Below, in pieces: positions 1 through 11,162 of a DNA stretch of 64,000 bases. The translations under genes were made by a program, and so were the position numbers. The DNA comes from Fulvimarina sp040239565 (GTDB taxonomy: Bacteria; Pseudomonadota; Alphaproteobacteria; Rhizobiales; Rhizobiaceae). The notes beneath the pieces are model-generated. The model was not told the DNA's origin, made no database searches, and was given only the letters and a program-made list of their open reading frames with translations. Within the stretch, counting starts at the first letter, position 1, and each line of letters starts with the position of its first letter. The stretch lies in assembly GCF_040239565.1 (NCBI RefSeq), contig NZ_JBEHWS010000016.1:1-64000 (forward strand). The letters are read 5' to 3'.

Positions 1-281
1 CTCTTTCGAGAGATGAAAGATGGACGTAGGATGGCAACGCAACACTCCAATTGGTCTGGACAACCGAGCCGATCATACATCGGCTCTGGGGTGTTGCACT
101 TCGCGCTGGAAATCAGGGATGGCTCGTTGGCTTCTCAACAAAGCCAGGGGATCAGAGAGTTCGAGCCAGACTATGACAGCATGGTGACATGGAAATAGGG
201 GTGCCGACAAATCCTTTCAAAGACGTCACGGCGCGGCCGGGTATGCTGCCGGGCTAACAAGGTCGAGGCGCAGTGGGATCG

Positions 282-1139
282 TCAGTCGTGGGCGCTGAGA
301 TCGAGCCGGGTCGCCGAAAGAATTGGTCCCGGTTCGCCAGTTTGCGACATCAGCTGGATGAAGACGGCGCAACCGTTCTCGCCGTTGGCACCCGTTGTCA
401 GGGTGGAGATTGGCAGGCTGATCTTCATCGGCTCGCCGGACCATGCACCCATAATTCGCCAGTCACGAACCGGGTTGGTCTCGACGAGCGTCGATCCGAG
501 GTTCTCGCCGCGCGTGATTTCAGTCTTCGAGCGTGCGTCATAGGTGACGACAATCAGCACCGGCAGTGATCCGTCGCCGATCGGCTGGGACATGCTGGCT
601 CGGATTTTCAGGTTGTCTCCGACGATGCGGGCCGAGACGGATGCACCACCGTCTGTATCGATTGCTGATAGGGTCTGGAGAAGCTCGACAACGTCTTCGG
701 ACTTGGCCCCGACGATCTGTCTGCGGCCGTCGACGATCATCTGGGGCGTAAAGAGCGTCGAGAGGTTGAAGCTCTCGCCATAGGCCTGTTGCCGCGCCGT
801 ATTTTCGGGCGAGCCATAGGTGTCGCGCCAGCCGATATAGTCCCAATAGTCGACATGATAGGCTAGGGCGAGAACACCGGGTCGCTCGGAGAGATCGGAC
901 AAAGCCGTCTCCGCCTGCTGACAGGAACTGCAGCCCTGGCTTGTGAAAAGCTCCACCACATGCGCAACGCGCGAGCCTTCTTCCGCGCTCTCTGGTTCCT
1001 GCGCAAACGAAGAGTGAGCCGTAACCATCGCTAGGAAGATGACCAGCAGGAAAACCGGTTTCCAGACGGCTGATGATGCCGAGGCTGGCTCTTGAAGTCG
1101 AGCCGATGGAAAACCGCAACTGTGCAAAGCTGTCGTCAA
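282..1139 (-). CDS. DUF1223 family exported thioredoxin-like protein
   Basis: This 285-residue protein has a hydrophobic stretch at about residues 29-46 ending in SSFAQ, which looks like a Sec signal peptide with a long N-terminal region, so a shorter start is possible. The mature part opens with VELFTSQGCSSC, placing a C-S-S-C pair at residues 70-73, followed by HVDYWDYIGW and TPQMIVDGR. This pattern is characteristic of DUF1223, a thioredoxin-fold family of unproven function. A periplasmic redox role is inference from the Cys pair. It lies downstream of acnA on the same strand, a neighbourhood common in Rhizobiales, but the terminator between them suggests separate transcription. Confidence 0.85.
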   Translation of the reverse strand: MTTALHSCGFPSARLQEPASASSAVWKPVFLLVIFLAMVTAHSSFAQEPESAEEGSRVAHVVELFTSQGCSSCQQAETALSDLSERPGVLALAYHVDYWDYIGWRDTYGSPENTARQQAYGESFNLSTLFTPQMIVDGRRQIVGAKSEDVVELLQTLSAIDTDGGASVSARIVGDNLKIRASMSQPIGDGSLPVLIVVTYDARSKTEITRGENLGSTLVETNPVRDWRIMGAWSGEPMKISLPISTLTTGANGENGCAVFIQLMSQTGEPGPILSATRLDLSAHD

Positions 1140-1306
1140 ACCTTCGAGGATTACATGGCGTTTACGGCGCTTAGCCGCCTATCGGCAATATGATAGGAAC
1201 CTGATCGCCACCGAGCCAGTCACGTCAGGGTGAGGCGAAAAACGATCGCGCGACGCGAGCGTGATTAAAATGTGAGCAGCAATTCCTCGTCTCGCTGTCT
1301 GACGTG

Positions 1307-1339
1307 AAAAAGCCGCCGGACAAGAAGTCCGGCGGCTTT
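1307..1339 (-). terminator. Rho-independent terminator of acnA
   Basis: A perfect 13-bp inverted repeat (1309-1321 against 1327-1339) encloses a 5-nt loop. Read on the minus strand it ends in a run of five T residues (1311-1307). It lies about 25 nt past the acnA stop codon. Confidence 0.9.
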
Positions 1340-1364
1340 CGATTGGTTAAGGCAGCGCCTGACC

Positions 1365-4130
<2,766 letters not shown>

Positions 4131-4582
4131 GGAGCGTTTCGTTCCTTTTCGAACCGAGACGACGGCCGAAGGGCGAACAGGCTTCGCGCGGCGGAAGACG
4201 CGCGTCGAAGATGCGGGTACGACCATTTCCGCTTTGCCCGCCCCGGGCACCCTCGGGACATCAAGGTGCCGCAGCATCGGCTCTAATGACGATCCACGCC
4301 GGTCGCTGGCATGGCTTGTAAGGTGCATCTAGCGCTGATTGGAACAGCTATAAAGGGCGTCTGGCTCAACCGACGCGAATTTATGCTTCGCTGCAGCATG
4401 ATCCGGCTCGGCGCCGACGAGGTTCGGGTATTCGCAACTCGGATTCATCGCGGCGCCAAGTCCTTCGAAGGGCGTTGGAAAGACTACTCTCGGCGCGTCT
4501 TCTGTCGTCTTCCGGTTGCCAGTTTGCACTTGAAAGGATTTAAAGGTTCTGCGAAGACGAATACGCAACTCAAGGGCGTGCG
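4131..4582. other. Divergent intergenic region acnA / XRE regulator
   Basis: This 452-bp stretch separates acnA (minus) from the XRE regulator (plus) and should hold both promoters. I see no convincing gene: the overlapping open frames lack family-like sequence and recognisable start signals. No clear riboswitch or palindromic operator was found. In many rhizobia lnt precedes the regulator, but no lnt sequence is present here. Confidence 0.6.
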
Positions 4583-4996
4583 ATGCCGGTGAACAAGAAG
4601 AAGCCTAACCCAATCGACACCCATGTCGGCTCGCGCGTTCGGCTCCGCCGCACAATGCTCAGCCTCAGCCAGGAGAAGCTCGGCGAGGCCCTCGGAATCA
4701 CGTTTCAGCAGGTCCAGAAATACGAAAAGGGCACGAATCGGATCGGCGCCAGCCGGCTGCAGCGCATTTCCGAGGTCCTGAAGGTTCCTGTCTCGTTTTT
4801 CTTCGAAGATGCTCCTGCTAGCGGCGAGCATGTGGCTGGAATGAGCGAACCGGAGGGTGGCGACTACGTCGTCGACTTTCTTTCGACGTCTGAAGGGCTG
4901 CAACTCAACAAGGCTTTCATAAAGATTGAAAACCAGAAAGTCCGACGTCGCGTCGTCGAATTGGTGCGCTCTCTGGCCGAGGATGATGACGACTGA
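4583..4996 (+). CDS. XRE-family regulator, PraR/PhrR-like
   Basis: This 137-residue DNA-binding protein has a Cro/CI-type helix-turn-helix at about residues 15-72. Landmarks are VGSRVRLRRTMLSLSQEKLG, GITFQQVQKYEKG and RIGASRLQRISEVLKVPVSF, followed by FFEDAP and an acidic C-terminus. The sequence and the position just before metK match the rhizobial PraR/PhrR group. From the literature on that group, its members act as repressors of adhesion, quorum-sensing or stress genes. Assignment to this exact orthologue group is from memory of the family, so no symbol is given. The targets in this organism cannot be seen from the window. Confidence 0.85.
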   Translation: MPVNKKKPNPIDTHVGSRVRLRRTMLSLSQEKLGEALGITFQQVQKYEKGTNRIGASRLQRISEVLKVPVSFFFEDAPASGEHVAGMSEPEGGDYVVDFLSTSEGLQLNKAFIKIENQKVRRRVVELVRSLAEDDDD

Positions 4997-5265
4997 CCAT
5001 CCAGTCGCCAGCCTTGTAAGGCAGTGGTTACGGAGGATACTCAAAAACCGCTAAACTGCCTAGAATCGGTCCAAAAGCGCGCTTTTGGAAGCTTTCCAAG
5101 CGTCGTCGTGCCTCATGGCATATTTGAGCTTTGGCGTCTTCGCTGCCTTGACCTTCGCTCAGCAATCGCTTCAAAGGCATGCCGGTATGGCCGATTTGTC
5201 GCCGCTGCTTGAAAATGCGCGGCCGCGGCCGGTGATGATTTTCAGAAAGACAGGAGTCGATTTGA

Positions 5266-6531
5266 ATGGCGCATGCCAATTACATCTTTACGAGCGAAAG
5301 CGTTTCGGAAGGCCATCCCGACAAGGTCTGCGACCGCATCTCCGATGAAATCGTCGATCTCATCTATCGCGAAGCGCGCAAAACGGAGTCCAATCCGTGG
5401 GACGTTCGTATTGCATGTGAGGCTCTCGCAACGACCAACCGTGTCGTGATCGCCGGCGAGGTTCGCCTGCCTGACAGCCTGATGAAGGAAAACAAGGCGG
5501 GCGAGAAGGTCGTCAATGCCGGTCGCATTCGCTCAGCGGCACGGCGCGCGATCCGCGACATCGGCTACGAGCAGGACGGTTTCCACTGGAAGACCGCCAA
5601 GATCGACGTTCTTCTTCACTCCCAGTCGGCCGACATCGCCCAGGGCGTCGACAAGTCTCATGAGACGCGGGACAAGGAAAGCGCGGATACCGACGAGGGC
5701 GCGGGCGACCAGGGCATCATGTTCGGTTATGCCTGCCGCGAGACGCCGGATATGATGCCGGCTCCGATCTACTATTCGCACAAGATCCTCGAACTCCTCT
5801 CCGCCGCCCGTAAGAAGGGCGAGGGCGAGGTCGCCAAACTGGGACCCGATGCAAAGAGCCAGGTCTCGATCCGCTACGAGAACGACGAGCCGGTCGAGGT
5901 CACCTCGATCGTGCTCTCCACCCAGCACGTCGATCCGAGTTGGGATTCGGACAAAGTCCGCTCTGTCTGCGAGCCCTATATCCGTGAAGCGATGGGCGAG
6001 CTGCCGATCGCCGACAACTGCATCTGGTACATCAACCCGACTGGCAAGTTCGTGATCGGCGGACCGGATGGCGACGCGGGCCTCACCGGCCGCAAGATCA
6101 TCGTAGATACGTATGGCGGCATGGCGCCCCATGGCGGTGGCGCGTTCTCCGGCAAGGACACGACGAAGGTCGACCGCTCGGCCGCCTATATGGCGCGCTA
6201 TCTGGCAAAGAACGTCGTTGCGGCCAAGCTCGCCGACAAATGCACCATCCAGCTCGCCTACGCCATCGGTGTCGCGCAGCCGGTTTCTGTCTACGTCAAC
6301 ATGCACGGCACGGCGAACAAGGTGACCGAGGAGCAGGTGGAGAAGGCGATCCGCGCCACGGTCGATCTTTCGCCGACCGGTATCCGCAAGCATCTCGATC
6401 TCAACAAGCCGATCTACGCGAAGACGGCAGCCTACGGCCATTTCGGTCGCAAGCCGGGTCGCGACGGATCGTTCTCCTGGGAGAAGACCGATCTCGGCAC
6501 GAAGCTGAAGGCGGCGATCAAGGAAGGCTGA
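5266..6531 (+). CDS. metK: S-adenosylmethionine synthetase MetK
   Basis: Methionine adenosyltransferase (421 residues) makes S-adenosylmethionine from methionine and ATP in the cytoplasm. Seen are the ATP/metal-binding SEGHPDKVCD (residues 14-23), the signature GAGDQGIMFGYA (145-156) and the glycine-rich GGGAFSGKD loop (290-298). The ATG is preceded by AGGAG at a suitable distance. It is longer than the roughly 385-residue enterobacterial enzyme, mostly through internal inserts usual in alphaproteobacteria. No SAM riboswitch consensus could be recognised in the leader. It is followed by a terminator-like hairpin and then trmB, which needs SAM. Confidence 0.97.
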   Translation: MAHANYIFTSESVSEGHPDKVCDRISDEIVDLIYREARKTESNPWDVRIACEALATTNRVVIAGEVRLPDSLMKENKAGEKVVNAGRIRSAARRAIRDIGYEQDGFHWKTAKIDVLLHSQSADIAQGVDKSHETRDKESADTDEGAGDQGIMFGYACRETPDMMPAPIYYSHKILELLSAARKKGEGEVAKLGPDAKSQVSIRYENDEPVEVTSIVLSTQHVDPSWDSDKVRSVCEPYIREAMGELPIADNCIWYINPTGKFVIGGPDGDAGLTGRKIIVDTYGGMAPHGGGAFSGKDTTKVDRSAAYMARYLAKNVVAAKLADKCTIQLAYAIGVAQPVSVYVNMHGTANKVTEEQVEKAIRATVDLSPTGIRKHLDLNKPIYAKTAAYGHFGRKPGRDGSFSWEKTDLGTKLKAAIKEG

Positions 6532-6575
6532 GACTTTCCGCTATCCAGCCGATGGATCGAAAACAGAAGATATTC

Positions 6576-6604
6576 GAAGCCGCGCCTCAAGGTGCGGCTT
6601 CTTT
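6576..6604 (+). terminator. Terminator-like hairpin between metK and trmB
   Basis: An 11-bp stem (6576-6586 with 6591-6601, one G-U pair) has a TCAA loop and is followed by only a short T run. It may partly terminate metK transcripts or set the trmB level. Confidence 0.6.
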
Positions 6605-6649
6605 GCATTCGCACTTTAATTGGACCGACAGGCCGAGACCGAAAAAGCG

Positions 6650-7360
6650 ATGAGCGGCGACACGAATTCTTCCCATCCGACGCGCCAGCGTGAAGCCTTT
6701 TTCGGACGGCTGAAGGGCCCGAAACTTCGGGAGCGTCAGCGGCGGCTGATCGAGGAGGAGCTGCCGAAGTGCCGAGTCGATCTGGCTCAAGGCACACCAG
6801 AAAATCTCGGAGATCTGTTTCCGGTTCCGGTCGATACGGTGCGGTTGGAGATCGGGTTCGGCGGTGGAGAACATCTCCATCACGAAGCCGGGCGTTACCC
6901 TGAAACGGGCTTTATCGGCGTCGAGCCCTTCGTCAACGGTATGGCCAAGCTGCTGGGTCGTCTCGACGATGAGCCGCGCGACAATCTTCTTCTCTTCGAC
7001 GAGGACGCCGTCACGCTGCTCGACTGGCTTCCGGAGGCGAGCCTTTCTGGCGTCGACCTATTCTATCCGGACCCCTGGCCGAAGAAGCGCCATTTCAAAC
7101 GCCGCTTCGTGAACGAGAAGAACCTCGATCGGCTCGCCCGCGTTATCAGACCCGGTGGCCTCTTCCGCTTCGCCTCGGACATCGACACCTATGTGAACTG
7201 GACGCTGGTCCACTGCCGCGATCATTCCGCCTTCGATTGGCAGGCAGCCGGGCCGGCAGATTGGCATACGCCGTATGAAGGCTGGCCGGGGACCCGCTAC
7301 GAGGCAAAGGCCAAGCGGGAAGGGCGGACGCCTGCTTATTTGACGTTTATGCGAGTTTAG
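6650..7360 (+). CDS. trmB: tRNA (guanine-N7-)-methyltransferase TrmB
   Basis: Forms m7G46 in the variable loop of tRNAs using SAM. The Rossmann-fold motif EIGFGGGEHL and the family signature DLFYPDPWPKKRH are both present, followed by KRRFV. A TTG codon 30 nt upstream could give 246 residues, but the ATG at 6650 (236 residues) is preferred. Following metK is the usual rhizobial order. Here the next gene on the plus strand, rimP, is separated from trmB by an inserted minus-strand gene whose stop codon lies only 12 nt from the trmB stop. Confidence 0.95.
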   Translation: MSGDTNSSHPTRQREAFFGRLKGPKLRERQRRLIEEELPKCRVDLAQGTPENLGDLFPVPVDTVRLEIGFGGGEHLHHEAGRYPETGFIGVEPFVNGMAKLLGRLDDEPRDNLLLFDEDAVTLLDWLPEASLSGVDLFYPDPWPKKRHFKRRFVNEKNLDRLARVIRPGGLFRFASDIDTYVNWTLVHCRDHSAFDWQAAGPADWHTPYEGWPGTRYEAKAKREGRTPAYLTFMRV

Positions 7361-7372
7361 GTCGGCAATTGC

Positions 7373-8392
7373 TTAAATAACGGAAGACAGCCGGTTTGCC
7401 GTCTCCGGCATGACTGTCAGGCTATTATCGATTCGCTCTCGCCAGCGGGGGCCTCGCGAACGAGCATTGGCATAAGCTTCGGCGAGATCGTCGGGTCGAT
7501 CTTCGGCGAGAACCGAGACGAGGAATTTTGCCTGGGCGCGGTCTTTCCGGGCCTTCAGTTGATCCGGACCCTCCCGCCGTCGATCTGCGACGATCAATTT
7601 GTGTATGGCGAAGCGCTCAGGCCTCGGTATTTGAACCAGAACGCCGGAGCGGTAGAGAGCGACCGCCTTGATCGGTTCCGCAATGAGGAAATTCAGGTAG
7701 TTCAAGGCCTGAGCGCTGACCCCGAGGGCTGGCAGCGGCTTGACTGTCTCGTTTCCGAAGGCCGGCGTCAGAAACTCGACCATGGCTTCGCCGCTGCTTT
7801 GTCTCCACCGCCAGACTTGCCGATCGAAGATACCGGGAACCGGATCGAATTTTAGAGATGCGAGAATGGTGCCGGGATCGGTATCCACCTTGTCTTCGAT
7901 TGCAAGTGAAAGCCGTTCGAAACTGGCAAAGTCGACATCTCCGGTCTGAGCCAGTTCTTCGTAGTCCATCCGAACGCCGAGTTCGCCTTGATACAGCGCG
8001 TAGGCAGAGGTTCCCACGAGGGTGCCGCCGAGGCGGAAGACGCCTGCCTTGGAAAAGGCGAGTAGCATCGACCCGGTCTCGCGATCGGTAGTGATGAAGC
8101 CCTCGGCCCGGAGTGTGCGAACGAGGCGGCTCATGCGCTTGGCGCGCTCGTCAGCTTCCGCCTTGAGCACGCTTGCTCTTTCCAGGCGTTCTCGGAGATC
8201 TGGTAGATCCTCGCCCAGATAGCGGCTCTTCATTTCGGATCCGAGGCGAAAGCGCTCGTATAGGTAGGTGCGGCCATTTCGTCTGCGCTCCTCGACAGTG
8301 CCGATCAGTCGCGATGCCTGATCGTCGAGATGAAGGCGCAGGAGGTCCTGATAAGCGACATGGGCCGGACGGCTATGTGATAAGATTTTCAT
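7373..8392 (-). CDS. GSU2403-like nucleotidyltransferase-fold protein
   Basis: This 339-residue protein has a charged helical N-terminal region (about 1-110) and then a pol-beta-type nucleotidyltransferase core: GTLVGTSAY at 123-131 and TGDVDFA at 150-156, where the D-x-D pair would bind metal. This matches the NTP_transf_8/GSU2403 family, whose substrate is unknown. The open frame extends about 360 nt upstream, but the ATG at 8392 gives the protein-like start and lies 36 nt from a good promoter. It interrupts the normal trmB-rimP neighbourhood and carries its own palindromic operators, which suggests an acquired, self-contained unit. Family assignment is by recognition of motifs and overall pattern. 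Confidence 0.8.
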   Translation of the reverse strand: MKILSHSRPAHVAYQDLLRLHLDDQASRLIGTVEERRRNGRTYLYERFRLGSEMKSRYLGEDLPDLRERLERASVLKAEADERAKRMSRLVRTLRAEGFITTDRETGSMLLAFSKAGVFRLGGTLVGTSAYALYQGELGVRMDYEELAQTGDVDFASFERLSLAIEDKVDTDPGTILASLKFDPVPGIFDRQVWRWRQSSGEAMVEFLTPAFGNETVKPLPALGVSAQALNYLNFLIAEPIKAVALYRSGVLVQIPRPERFAIHKLIVADRRREGPDQLKARKDRAQAKFLVSVLAEDRPDDLAEAYANARSRGPRWRERIDNSLTVMPETANRLSSVI

Positions 8393-8418
8393 GGCCGTGT
8401 ATACGCATTTCGATAAAC

Positions 8419-8450
8419 TGTGTGCATCAAAATAAAATTTGATGCACACA
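8419..8450. promoter_or_regulatory. Palindromic operator 1, perfect 13-bp arms
   Basis: TGTGTGCATCAAA at 8419-8431 is repeated as an exact inverted copy at 8438-8450, around a 6-bp AT-only spacer. It overlaps the -10 box and spacer of the nucleotidyltransferase gene's promoter. The size and symmetry fit a dimeric repressor site. Confidence 0.75.
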
Positions 8451-8457
8451 AAAGCAA
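8429..8457 (-). promoter_or_regulatory. Promoter of the nucleotidyltransferase-fold gene
   Basis: On the minus strand, TTGCTT (8457-8452) and TATTTT (8434-8429) are separated by 17 nt, a good sigma-70 arrangement 36 nt before the start codon. The -10 element and spacer fall inside the palindrome 8419-8450, so a protein bound there should block transcription. Confidence 0.55.
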
Positions 8458-8485
8458 TGTGCATCAAAAAAACTCTTGATGCACA
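8458..8485. promoter_or_regulatory. Palindromic operator 2, 10-bp arms
   Basis: TGTGCATCAA at 8458-8467 and its inverted copy at 8476-8485 repeat the core of operator 1 with an 8-bp spacer. The two palindrome centres are 37 bp apart, and this copy lies just upstream of the -35 box. Two copies of one long motif suggest cooperative binding by one regulator. Confidence 0.75.
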
Positions 8486-8596
8486 CAATGCATTCCATTC
8501 ACGCGGGTCAGTTTGGCACTCGGGACTCAATATCACTCTTGAACCCGACCTCCGATCAGCGTATATCCCGCCCATATTCTCTACGGTCGTTTCGAG

Positions 8597-8627
8597 AGAG
8601 TGGGTCCACCCGGTCCCGCTCTTTTTT
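8597..8627 (+). terminator. Leader terminator/attenuator upstream of rimP
   Basis: An 8-bp stem (8597-8604 with 8615-8622, one G-U pair) is followed by six T residues. It lies about 105 nt before rimP with no plus-strand gene between trmB and it. It is therefore a candidate attenuator of the rimP-nusA operon rather than the end of a gene. Confidence 0.6.
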
Positions 8628-8732
8628 GTTTTCGGGACATGGCGAAATCGCTCCGAAACGGCTGGGACGTCACATGAAAATCTGTGTTCTGCGCATTCAC
8701 GCGGAACGGAGATAAGAATTACCGGAGCGACA

Positions 8733-9338
8733 TTGACCGAACAAGAAACACGCATCGTGACCGAAGACGGACTTGAGGCGAAGATCGCCGCTATCGTCGA
8801 GCCGGTGATCGTGGAGATTGGCTATCGGCTGGTGCGTGTGCGCGTTTCCGGCATGAACGGCAAGACGGTGCAGATCATGGCCGAACGGCCGGACGGCACC
8901 ATGGATGTCGAGGGCTGCGAAGAGGTGAGCCGCGCGATCTCGCCGGTACTCGAAGCCGAGGACCCGGTCGACGGAGCCTACCATCTGGAACTATCCTCGC
9001 CAGGAATAGATCGTCCGCTCGTGCGCGCCTCCGATTTCGAAGCTTGGGCGGGCTTTCTGATGAAGCTCGAAACCTCGCGCCTCGTTGCCGATCGCAAGCG
9101 CTATCGCGGGAAGATCCTGAAGGTCGAGAACAACGCGATCACCATCGAGCGTGACCAGCCGGCCTATGGTGAGCCGGCTTCGGTGGAAATTCCGCTCGAT
9201 GCGATTGCCGACGCTCGCCTCGTTCTCACCGACGAGTTGATCGAAGCGTCGCTTAAGGCCGACAAGGCCCGGCGCAAGGGGCGCGGCAACGCCGCTGACA
9301 ACGATAACGACGATGGCGAAACTGGCCGTCCGCATTGA
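8733..9338 (+). CDS. rimP: Ribosome maturation factor RimP
   Basis: RimP assists maturation of the 30S subunit. The protein (201 residues from the TTG at 8733) has both RimP domains, with the hallmarks GYRLVRVR, VEGCEEVSRAISPVLE and YHLELSSPGIDRPL. The TTG at 8733 is preceded by GGAG at good spacing. A GTG at 8757 is the alternative. The frame is open further upstream, but that part overlaps the operator region and is not RimP-like. First gene of the rimP-nusA-ylxR-infB operon, whose order is conserved across bacteria. Confidence 0.95.
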   Translation: MTEQETRIVTEDGLEAKIAAIVEPVIVEIGYRLVRVRVSGMNGKTVQIMAERPDGTMDVEGCEEVSRAISPVLEAEDPVDGAYHLELSSPGIDRPLVRASDFEAWAGFLMKLETSRLVADRKRYRGKILKVENNAITIERDQPAYGEPASVEIPLDAIADARLVLTDELIEASLKADKARRKGRGNAADNDNDDGETGRPH

Positions 9339-9471
9339 TCCATCCGTCGAAGCGTGGAGTTCTTCCACGCTGCGACGCAAGAGCCGGCCTGAATGTCGGT
9401 GAGACGAATGACTATTCGAGGTCGCCGCCGCGCTGTGAAGCCGGCCCGATCCTGAACGGAGGAATGAAAAC

Positions 9472-11073
9472 ATGGCAGTGAGTGCGAACAGGCTGGAGCT
9501 TCTGCAGATTGCGGATGCCGTCGCCCGTGAAAAGACGATCGACCGTGAGATCGTCATCGAGGCGATGGCCGACGCGATCCAGAAGGCAGCGCGCAGCCGT
9601 TATGGTCAGGAGACCAACATTCGCTGCGACATCAATACCAGGACCGGCGAGATGAAGCTGCAGCGGCTTCTCGAAGTGGTCGAGAATGTCGAGGATCCGG
9701 CGACCCAGATCTATCTTGAGCTCGCCCGCGACAAGAACCCCGACGCCGAGCCGGGCGATTTCATCGCCGAGCAGCTCCCGCCGATGGATTTCGGCCGCAT
9801 CGCCGCCCAGTCCGCCAAGCAGGTCATCGTGCAGAAGGTGCGCGAGGCCGAGCGCGACATGCAGTATGACGAGTACAAGGATCGCGTCGGCGAGATCATC
9901 AACGGTCAGGTCAAGCGGGTCGAATACGGCAATGTCATCGTCGATCTCGGCAAGGGCGAGGCGATCATCCGCCGCGACGAGCAGATCCCCCGCGAACTCT
10001 ATCGTCCGGGCGATCGCGTGCGCGCCTATGTCTACGATGTCCGACGCGAGCCGCGTGGGCCCCAGATCTTCCTGTCGCGTACCCATCCGCAATTCATGGC
10101 GAAGCTCTTCACCATGGAAGTGCCGGAGATCTACGACGGCATCATCACGCTTAAGTCGGTTGCTCGCGATCCGGGCTCGCGCGCCAAGATCGCCGTCGTT
10201 TCGTCCGACTCCTCCGTCGATCCGGTCGGTGCCTGCGTCGGTATGCGCGGTTCCCGCGTTCAGGCGGTCGTTGGCGAGCTTCAGGGCGAGAAGATCGACA
10301 TTATTCCCTGGTCGCCGGATGCGGCTTCCTTCATCGTCAACGCCCTTCAGCCGGCGGAAGTCGCAAAGGTCGTTCTGGACGAGGATGCCGAGCGTATCGA
10401 GGTGGTCGTTCCGGACGATCAGCTGTCCCTCGCCATCGGTCGGCGCGGCCAGAACGTGCGGCTTGCTTCGCAGCTCACCGGCTGGGACATCGATATTCTG
10501 ACCGAGGACGAAGAGTCCGAGCGTCGTCAGAAGGAGTTCAACGAACGCTCCGAGATCTTCATGGAAGCGCTCGACGTCGACGAGATGGTCGGTCAGCTTC
10601 TTGCATCGGAAGGTTTTGCGACGATCGAAGAGGTCGCCTATGTAGATGCTGAGGAGGTCTCCTCGATCGAGGGCTTCGACGAGGATACGGCCGAGGAACT
10701 CCAGAGCCGCGCCCGCGAATATCTGGACAAGCGCGAAGCGGAATTCGACGCCAAGCGGGTCGAGCTGGGCGTTCAGGACGAACTTCGCGAGATTCCGGGT
10801 CTCACCACCGAGATGCTAGTCGTGCTCGGCGAGGACGGCACCAAGACGATCGAGGATTTCGCGGGTTACGCCGTCGACGATCTCTGCGGCTGGACGGAGC
10901 GCGCGAAGGGTGAAACCAAGCGCTTCGACGGTACGTTGAGCAAGTTCGAAGTCAGCCGCGCAGATGCCGAGCAGATGGTTCTCAATGCCCGGCTGAAGGC
11001 AGGCTGGATCACTGAAGACGATCTCGCCGGCGAGGAAGAGGTCGAAGAGGAAGCTGAAGCCGAGACGGCGTAA
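9472..11073 (+). CDS. nusA: Transcription termination/antitermination factor NusA
   Basis: NusA (533 residues) binds RNA polymerase and modulates pausing, termination and antitermination. The N-terminal polymerase-binding domain starts with NRLELLQIADAVAREK. The S1 domain covers roughly 135-200 (GEIINGQVKRVEYGNVIVDL). Two KH domains follow, with VGACVGMRGSRVQAVV and LSLAIGRRGQNVRLAS. The C-terminus holds helix-hairpin-helix-type acidic repeats and ends in a run of Glu and Ala. Preceded by GGAGG. It sits between rimP and ylxR, and could feed back on the terminator in the operon leader. Confidence 0.97.
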   Translation: MAVSANRLELLQIADAVAREKTIDREIVIEAMADAIQKAARSRYGQETNIRCDINTRTGEMKLQRLLEVVENVEDPATQIYLELARDKNPDAEPGDFIAEQLPPMDFGRIAAQSAKQVIVQKVREAERDMQYDEYKDRVGEIINGQVKRVEYGNVIVDLGKGEAIIRRDEQIPRELYRPGDRVRAYVYDVRREPRGPQIFLSRTHPQFMAKLFTMEVPEIYDGIITLKSVARDPGSRAKIAVVSSDSSVDPVGACVGMRGSRVQAVVGELQGEKIDIIPWSPDAASFIVNALQPAEVAKVVLDEDAERIEVVVPDDQLSLAIGRRGQNVRLASQLTGWDIDILTEDEESERRQKEFNERSEIFMEALDVDEMVGQLLASEGFATIEEVAYVDAEEVSSIEGFDEDTAEELQSRAREYLDKREAEFDAKRVELGVQDELREIPGLTTEMLVVLGEDGTKTIEDFAGYAVDDLCGWTERAKGETKRFDGTLSKFEVSRADAEQMVLNARLKAGWITEDDLAGEEEVEEEAEAETA

Positions 11074-11091
11074 TATCCGGTCTGGACGATT

Positions 11092-11122
11092 CGGCCCTTT
11101 CTCATGTGAGAGGGCCGGTTTT
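11092..11122 (+). terminator. Hairpin with short T tract between nusA and ylxR
   Basis: CGGCCCT (11092-11098) pairs with AGGGCCG (11111-11117), extended by a bulged inner stem and followed by TTTT. It lies inside the operon, so it is at most a partial terminator or processing site that lowers downstream expression. Confidence 0.4.
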
Positions 11123-11162
11123 CCGGATCACGCTAATTGGTGAGGCGAGGGTCAGGGATCGA

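Noticed and set aside
1..198. Plus-strand frame open from the left edge to 198
   Set aside because: The translation has no recognisable pattern, and the region contains an 8-bp hairpin (66-86); it may be the end of an unseen gene, but I cannot support it.
4131..4328. N-terminal extension of AcnA
   Set aside because: In frame but not protein-like; the family start is at 4130.
5000..5265. SAM riboswitch upstream of metK
   Set aside because: Neither the SAM-II nor the SAM/SAH consensus can be recognised in the leader by eye; a covariance-model search would decide.
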